Assembly (NCBI RefSeq): GCF_027922365.1
Contig: NZ_BSFN01000008.1
Span: 124,001 to 188,000, forward strand
DNA: 64,000 bases
DNA from: Pseudomonas turukhanskensis
Lineage (GTDB): Bacteria > Pseudomonadota > Gammaproteobacteria > Pseudomonadales > Pseudomonadaceae
Direction of reading: 5' to 3'
Made by a program: the position numbers and the translations under genes
Notes under the pieces: model-generated
What the model was told of the DNA's origin: nothing
The model's database searches: none
What the model saw: the letters and a program-made list of their open reading frames with translations, nothing else
Shown here: piece by piece, positions 58,939-64,000 of the stretch
Numbering within the stretch: position 1 is the first letter of the stretch
Layout: every line of letters starts with the position of its first letter

Positions 58939-60665
58939 GTGGCAACTGCGTGCTCTTCACTCACCTGCACAAACTGCTGCACCGGCGCGACAAACCCCAG
59001 TTCCTTGATCGGGCTCGGGGTGCGGAATTCTTGCAGCAGGCTCTTGAAGTCGCGTTTGCGCTCCACATCCGGCAGCGGCACGGCGCTGAGCAGGCGTTTG
59101 GTGTAGGCATGTTGCGGGTTGTGCAGCACCTGGTCACGGCGACCGATCTCGACAATCTGCCCGCCATACATCACCGCCACGCGGTGACAAATGCGCTCCA
59201 CCACTGCCATATCGTGAGAAATAAACAGGTAGCTCAAACCCTGCTCTTCGCGCAGTTGCTCCAACAGTTCCAACACCTGCGCCTGCACGGAAACATCCAG
59301 CGCCGAAACCGACTCATCGGCAATGATCAGCTTGGGGTTCAGCGCCAAGGCCCGAGCGATGCAAATACGCTGACGCTGCCCGCCGGAAAACTGATGGGGG
59401 TAACGCGCCATGGCGTCCGCCGGCAGGCCGACCTGGTGAAGCAATTGCGCCACGCGCTCACGCCGTGGTGCGTTGGGCAAACGGTCATGAATCAGCAGCG
59501 GCTCACCCACCAGTTCAAAAATGGTTTTGCGCGGATTAAGGGCCGCGTAGGGGTCTTGGAACACCATCTGCACATCGCGCCGCACGCGCTGTAACGCATC
59601 GCCGTGCAGGCCATTCAATTCTTGGCCGAGCAGCTTCACGCTGCCCTCGTAGGCCAGCATATTCATCAGCGCCTTGCCGGTGGTGGACTTGCCGCAACCG
59701 CTCTCGCCGACGAGGCCGAGTGTTTCGCCCGCACGCAGGTCGAAGTTAAGGTTTTCCACCGCGTGCACATTCTTGCCCGCTTCGAACCAGCCGCTGCGCA
59801 GCGCAAAACGCACGCTCAGGTTGCGCACTTCCAGCAGCGCGGGTTGTTGGCTCAGGTCTTCGGGAATACCCGCACTGCCCAGCACCGGCACGGCTGCCAG
59901 AAGCTTCTGGGTATAAGCGGCCTGCGGTGTAGCGAACAGTTGCCGTACCGGCGCCTGTTCTTCCACGCGGCCCTGGTTCATCACCACCACCTGATCGGCC
60001 ATCTCCGCCACCACACCCATGTCGTGGGTGATCAGCAGCAGGCTGGTGCCGTATTGCTGTTGCAGCTCGCGCATCAGCTCCAGGATCTGCGCCTGAATGG
60101 TTACATCCAGCGCGGTGGTCGGCTCATCGGCGATCAGCACCTTGGGCCGGCACAACATGGCCATGGCGATCATCACCCGCTGGCGCATGCCGCCGGAAAG
60201 TTCGTGGGGGTACTGGGTCAGGCGTTTTTCCACTTGCGGCATGCGTACCGCCTCAAGCATTTCCCGGCAGCGCTTGGCGATGGCCTGGCGTGACAGCGGT
60301 TCGTGCCGACGAAGCGTTTCCGCAAGTTGCTGGCCAACGGTCATCAGCGGGTTCAGCGAGGTCATCGGCTCCTGAAAAATCATGCCGATATCTTTGCCGC
60401 GCAGCTGCTGCCGTTCGCGCTCGGCCAGGCTGAGCAGGTCGCGGTTCTCGAACACAATTGCGCCGCTCGGCGTGTGTGCTTGCTTGGGCAGCAGGCCCAT
60501 GATCGCCAGCGAGGTCAGCGACTTGCCGCTGCCGGACTCGCCCGCGATGCACAGCGTCTGCCTGGGGTACAGCGCAAAGCTCAGGTCATCGACCACCCGC
60601 TTGGCGCCGAACTCGATGGACAACCGCTGCACCGAGAGAATCGCCTGACTGTCGTTCTGGCTCAC
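58935..60665 (-). CDS. Peptide ABC transporter with two fused ATPase domains
   Basis: A 576-residue protein consisting of two nucleotide-binding domains (about 8-260 and 280-540), each with Walker A (GESGSGKS and GESGCGKS), Q-loop ([10 protein letters not shown] and [10 protein letters not shown]), signature (LSGGMRQR and FSGGQRQR) and Walker B ([12 protein letters not shown] and [12 protein letters not shown]). This fused DppD-DppF type is found in GsiA and YejF of glutathione and peptide importers. It overlaps the amidase gene by 4 bp. Confidence 0.93.
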   Translation of the reverse strand: MSQNDSQAILSVQRLSIEFGAKRVVDDLSFALYPRQTLCIAGESGSGKSLTSLAIMGLLPKQAHTPSGAIVFENRDLLSLAERERQQLRGKDIGMIFQEPMTSLNPLMTVGQQLAETLRRHEPLSRQAIAKRCREMLEAVRMPQVEKRLTQYPHELSGGMRQRVMIAMAMLCRPKVLIADEPTTALDVTIQAQILELMRELQQQYGTSLLLITHDMGVVAEMADQVVVMNQGRVEEQAPVRQLFATPQAAYTQKLLAAVPVLGSAGIPEDLSQQPALLEVRNLSVRFALRSGWFEAGKNVHAVENLNFDLRAGETLGLVGESGCGKSTTGKALMNMLAYEGSVKLLGQELNGLHGDALQRVRRDVQMVFQDPYAALNPRKTIFELVGEPLLIHDRLPNAPRRERVAQLLHQVGLPADAMARYPHQFSGGQRQRICIARALALNPKLIIADESVSALDVSVQAQVLELLEQLREEQGLSYLFISHDMAVVERICHRVAVMYGGQIVEIGRRDQVLHNPQHAYTKRLLSAVPLPDVERKRDFKSLLQEFRTPSPIKELGFVAPVQQFVQVSEEHAVAT

Positions 60666-61609
60666 GCAAACACCACTTTCGGGAAGTAGAACGACACCAC
60701 CCAGTTGGGCAGGTCGACGATTTCGCTGATACGCAAATCACCGCACACCGAGCAGAGCATGTAGGCCTGTTCGGCCGGCATTTTATGTTCGCGGCACAGC
60801 CAGTCGATGGTGTTGCTCACGGCCTGGCGGGCGGCTTCCATCAGGTCCGGGCCGATGCCGGTAAAGGCCTCGTAGCCGGCGCTGTCCAAGTGGCGGGTTA
60901 CCGGGCCGGGCGTGCTGAAACGCGGCATGGCCAGCGGTGTGTCTTTTATCAGGTCCACCTGCACCACCACATCCATGGCGCTTTCGATGGCGGTGCCGCC
61001 GACTTCGCCGTCGCCTTGCGCGGCGTGGGTGTCGCCAATCGACAGAAGGGCGCCCGCCACTTCAACCGGCAGATACAGCGTGGTGCCGGCGGCCAGATCG
61101 CGGATATCCAGGTTGCCGCCCACCCGGCGTGGCGGCACCACCGAGTGCAGGCCGGCTTCGGCCGGCGCCAGGCCGATGGTGCCGGCGAACGGTTTGAGTG
61201 GCACCTTGGCGAACTGGCCGAAAGCGGCCGGTGCCAGGCTGGCTTTGTCGTAGTGCCACAGCGCCAGGGCCGGGTCTTTGAACTGGTCGGCCAGCAGGCC
61301 GAAACCAGGGATGTTCGCGGTCCAGCCAAAGCCGCTGGGCTTGAAGCTGTCGATGGTGATCTTGAGGATATCGCCGGGCTCGGCGCCCTCCACATAGATC
61401 GGCCCGGTTACCGGGTTGATCTGGTCAAACGACATTGTCGCCACATCGCCAACCACCGACTGCGGCGTGAAGTAGCCATTGGAGGAATCCAGGCACTGAA
61501 ACTCCAGCATCTGCCCCGGCGCCACGCGCATCACGGGCTCGATACTGCGGTCCCAACCAAAATGGTTGTGCACGCTGTGAATGGTTTTAACCAGGCAGTT
61601 CTGACACAT
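60662..61609 (-). CDS. Acetamidase/formamidase family protein
   Basis: A 315-residue protein of the FmdA/AmdA family: VHNHFGWDRSIEP near the N terminus, GPIYVEGAEPGDIL, LSIGDTHAAQGDGEVGGTAIE and SVCGDLRISEIVD. The family hydrolyses formamide or acetamide, sometimes other amides. Being in a peptide-transporter cluster and coupled to the fused ATPase gene, it may process an imported amide. It starts with MCQNC. ATG 61609. Confidence 0.9.
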   Translation of the reverse strand: MCQNCLVKTIHSVHNHFGWDRSIEPVMRVAPGQMLEFQCLDSSNGYFTPQSVVGDVATMSFDQINPVTGPIYVEGAEPGDILKITIDSFKPSGFGWTANIPGFGLLADQFKDPALALWHYDKASLAPAAFGQFAKVPLKPFAGTIGLAPAEAGLHSVVPPRRVGGNLDIRDLAAGTTLYLPVEVAGALLSIGDTHAAQGDGEVGGTAIESAMDVVVQVDLIKDTPLAMPRFSTPGPVTRHLDSAGYEAFTGIGPDLMEAARQAVSNTIDWLCREHKMPAEQAYMLCSVCGDLRISEIVDLPNWVVSFYFPKVVFA

Positions 61610-61673
61610 AAGAAACGTCCTTCAAGCTGTGGCTTTTCAACGGGCTAGGTCTGGCAAGGCCGCTGGGTTTGAC

Positions 61674-61762
61674 GCGTAGGGCGAATATCGCCAGAGGCGA
61701 TATCCGCCGCTGCACCATTTGCGAATCGGCGGATATCCGCTTTGCGGATATTCGCCCTACGC
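61674..61762. repeat. Large inverted repeat between amidase and binding-protein genes
   Basis: GCGTAGGGCGAATATCGC (61674-61691) and the near-inverse ending CGCCCTACGC (61744-61762) form a long stem; inside are GGCGATATCCGC and CGGCGGATATCCGC segments that can make an inner stem. The structure resembles intergenic palindromes that stabilise or terminate transcripts in Pseudomonas operons. Confidence 0.55.
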
Positions 61763-61817
61763 CCATGGGCATCGAAACGCTTGTTCAAAGCCGCCAGACC
61801 GACGCGCAGCAGGCCGG

Positions 61818-63440
61818 TTATTTAACCCAAATGTGATCGTAGTTAACCGGCACATGCACGGGGTCGACGTACAAGTCATTTCCGCCCGCCATCCGCTCGG
61901 AACGCACGGTAAAGCGCTGCTCATTGAAGATCGGCACCCACGGCGCATCGGCCATCACGTCGGTGAAAATCTTGCTCCACAGCGCAATACGTTCAGCCGA
62001 CTGCTCAGGCTTGGCCATGGCGTCGGCTTTGGCCGCGTCGGCGTCCAGTTTCTTGTTGCAGTACAGCGACCAGTTCCAGCCACCATCCACTGCGCCGCTG
62101 CAGCCCAGAATCGGGCCGTAGAAGTTGGACGGATCGGGGAAGTCGGCAATCCAGCCCATGCCGCCGGACCACACCATCGGCGCCTGGTCTTTGGCACTGC
62201 CGGCGGCGATCACGTTGGCCTGGGCCAGCGATTTGATCTGCGCACGAATGCCGACCTTGGCCAGGTCTTGTTGAATCGACTGAGCAATGCGCGGCTGCGG
62301 CTCGGTGTTCATCACGAACAGTTCGGTATCAAAGCCTTTGGCGAAGCCGGCTTCGGCCAACAGCTTCTTCGCGCCTTCCACGTCGTAGGCGTAGCCCTTG
62401 AACGCCTTGTCGTAGCCGGGCATTGCTGGCGGCAGCGGCTGGTTGGCTGGGGTGGCGCGGCCGTTGATGATGCGCACGATGCGGTCTTTGCTGATGGCCA
62501 TGTTCACGGCCTGACGCACCTTGAGGTTATCGAAGGGCGGCAAAGTGGTTTTCAGGGTCAGGTAGCCGGTGTGCAATTGCTCGCCCACCACCATGCGGTC
62601 CTTGAATTTCGGGTCGTTCTTGAACTGCAGGAATTTGGCCGGTGGTACGCCGTCGCCGGCGATATCCACTTCGCCTTTTTCCAGGCGCAGCAGGGCGACC
62701 ATCGGGTCTTGGCCCACTTCAAAGGTGATGGTGTCCAGGTGCGGTAAACCGGTGTGGAAATAGGCCGGGTTTTTCTTGAACACTATCTGCTGGCCGAGCT
62801 TCCATTCACCCAGGCTGTAGGCTCCAGTGCCAACCGGATGCTTGCCGAAATCGGCGCCCCATTTCTCCACTTCTTCCTTCGGCACGACCGAGGCGAAGTT
62901 GATCGCCATGATGTGCAAGAAGGTGGCGTTGGGCGCGCTCAGGGTGATTTTTACGTGGTAATCGTCGGTTGCTTCCACGCCGCTGAGGGTTTCGCTTTTG
63001 CCGCCGGTAACGTCTTCATAGCCGGCAATGGAGCTGAAGAAACCCGAACCCGGACTCTGGGTTTTCGGGTTGACGGTGCGCTCCAGCGAGTACTTCACGT
63101 CACTTGCTTTCATCTCGCGGCCATTGTGGAACTTCACACCCTTTTTCAGGGTGAAGCTGTACACCAGGCCGTCGGCGGAAATGCTGTAGTCCTCGGCCAG
63201 ATCCTTCACCAATTCTGTGGTGCCGGGTTTGTAATCCATCAGGCCGTCGAACAGGCTTTTGATCATCGACCAGTTTTGCCAGTCGTAGCCGATGGCCGGG
63301 TCCAGGGTGGCGACGTCGTTCTGGTAGGTGACGACGACGCTGCCGCCGTTTTTGGCGTTGGCGTCCACCAGCTCATCGGCCAACAGTGGGCCTGTAAACA
63401 GCGTGGCGGCGATAACCAGGGATAGTGCTGTGCGCTTCAT
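61818..63440 (-). CDS. Peptide-type ABC transporter substrate-binding protein
   Basis: A 540-residue periplasmic binding protein of SBP family 5 (DppA/OppA group). The signal peptide spans about 1-21 (LSLVIAATLFTGPLLA). Then VVTYQNDVATLDPAIGYDW, LADGLV-type and YSFTLKKGVKFHNGREMKASDVKYSLERTVN follow in pieces, as usual. It is first of the peptide-transporter genes in this window after the permease upstream. The substrate may be a peptide, an amide or another small polar compound. ATG 63440. Confidence 0.94.
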   Translation of the reverse strand: MKRTALSLVIAATLFTGPLLADELVDANAKNGGSVVVTYQNDVATLDPAIGYDWQNWSMIKSLFDGLMDYKPGTTELVKDLAEDYSISADGLVYSFTLKKGVKFHNGREMKASDVKYSLERTVNPKTQSPGSGFFSSIAGYEDVTGGKSETLSGVEATDDYHVKITLSAPNATFLHIMAINFASVVPKEEVEKWGADFGKHPVGTGAYSLGEWKLGQQIVFKKNPAYFHTGLPHLDTITFEVGQDPMVALLRLEKGEVDIAGDGVPPAKFLQFKNDPKFKDRMVVGEQLHTGYLTLKTTLPPFDNLKVRQAVNMAISKDRIVRIINGRATPANQPLPPAMPGYDKAFKGYAYDVEGAKKLLAEAGFAKGFDTELFVMNTEPQPRIAQSIQQDLAKVGIRAQIKSLAQANVIAAGSAKDQAPMVWSGGMGWIADFPDPSNFYGPILGCSGAVDGGWNWSLYCNKKLDADAAKADAMAKPEQSAERIALWSKIFTDVMADAPWVPIFNEQRFTVRSERMAGGNDLYVDPVHVPVNYDHIWVK

Positions 63441-63479
63441 GCTCCTGCCTCTTTGCTGGGGATTGTTGTGTGTTGGAAT

Positions 63480-64000
63480 TCAGTGTTTTTTGATATCGAT
63501 GCGCGGGTCGATCAGCGGAATGACCAGGTCGGCAATCAGGTTGCCGAGCACGATGGCCACGGCGCAGATGGTGGTCACACCGACGATCACGGGGATGTCC
63601 ACTTGTTGAATGGCCTGCCACGCCAGTTGGCCAATACCGGGCCAGCCAAACACCGACTCGACCACCACCAGCCCGCCCATAAATACGCCGATGTCGATGC
63701 CGATCATCGGGATGATCGGCACGATGGCATTGGGCAGCACATGGCGCAGCACCACGCGGGCGCGGCTCAGGCCCTTGGCGCGGGCGGTGCGGATAAAGTC
63801 CTGATGCAGCACCTCGATCATCGAGGAGCGCACCATGCGCGAGTACCAGCCGCTGCCGAGCAAACCCAGGGTGAGCGCCGGCAGCATCAGGTGCTTGAGC
63901 CCGCCATAGCCGCCCATGGGAAACCACTCCAGCTGCACGGCGAAGAAGTACAAAAACAGCATGGCGGCGATAAATTGCGGGGCCGACACGCCGATAAACG
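63480..64000 (-). CDS. Peptide ABC transporter permease (DppB type), partial
   Basis: About 173 residues of a DppB-like inner membrane permease; the 5' end lies beyond the right edge of the window, since the frame stays open to position 64000. Seen are the EAA loop FIRTARAKGLSRARVVLRHVLPNA, the GGLVVVESVFGWPGIGQL block and several hydrophobic segments. It ends 39 bp before the binding-protein start in the leftward direction. Confidence 0.92.
   Translation of the reverse strand, partial: FIGVSAPQFIAAMLFLYFFAVQLEWFPMGGYGGLKHLMLPALTLGLLGSGWYSRMVRSSMIEVLHQDFIRTARAKGLSRARVVLRHVLPNAIVPIIPMIGIDIGVFMGGLVVVESVFGWPGIGQLAWQAIQQVDIPVIVGVTTICAVAIVLGNLIADLVIPLIDPRIDIKKH

Overview
The window looks like a Pseudomonas chromosome (inference from protein families, codon use, a Pseudomonas-type tRNA-Thr gene and small Pseudomonas-restricted families; the species cannot be named from sequence alone). 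About 52.6 kb is accessory DNA inserted at the 3' end of a tRNA-Thr(TGT) gene (52581-52656, minus strand). The last 11.4 kb is ordinary chromosome.

The accessory DNA is two islands in tandem. Island 1 (about 1-24349) starts with a tRNA-Thr fragment (1-31) and a 456-aa tyrosine integrase flanked by CCTACCCC arm-type repeats, which recur at its right end. Its cargo is a 17-kb signalling locus. A response regulator with GGDEF and EAL domains and an HPt protein come first. They are followed by a tightly overlapping operon of a REC-HDOD protein, four related histidine kinases with different sensor modules, a single-domain receiver and an HPt-REC-REC-GGDEF diguanylate cyclase. This is in effect a self-contained phosphorelay feeding c-di-GMP. 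Downstream lie a second, divergent tyrosine recombinase, a striking non-coding array of alternating half-sites at 20395-20671, an antirepressor/XRE control module and a structured leader RNA.

Island 2 (24350-52580) begins with a 23-bp copy of the tRNA 3' end. It ends with a replication and integration module (TrfA-like initiator, AlpA-like regulator, unknown protein, P4-type integrase) beside the intact tRNA. Between are a serine recombinase, small unknown genes, a KilA-N protein, an intact IS1182-family element with GGCC target duplication, decayed CheB and GGDEF genes, two divergent copies of a non-coding module built on 10-bp-phased GCCA repeats, a type I restriction operon with a SIR2-like gene between hsdS and hsdR, a HAD hydrolase and a hipBA-like pair. 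Both islands carry a rho-independent terminator just beyond the tRNA 3' end. The orphaned one at 24311-24342 suggests that island 1 integrated first.

The chromosomal part (52657-64000) holds a methyltransferase, a polar amino-acid ABC transporter (ATPase, binding protein, two permeases), a divergent WYL-domain regulator, a 33-residue membrane microprotein, and a leftward peptide-transporter cluster (fused double ATPase, acetamidase/formamidase, binding protein, permease) that runs off the right edge.

The least explained items are the alternating array at 20.4-20.7 kb, the GCCA-phased modules at 29.5 and 37.2 kb, the leader RNA at 23.9 kb, and the way the kinase operon is wired.
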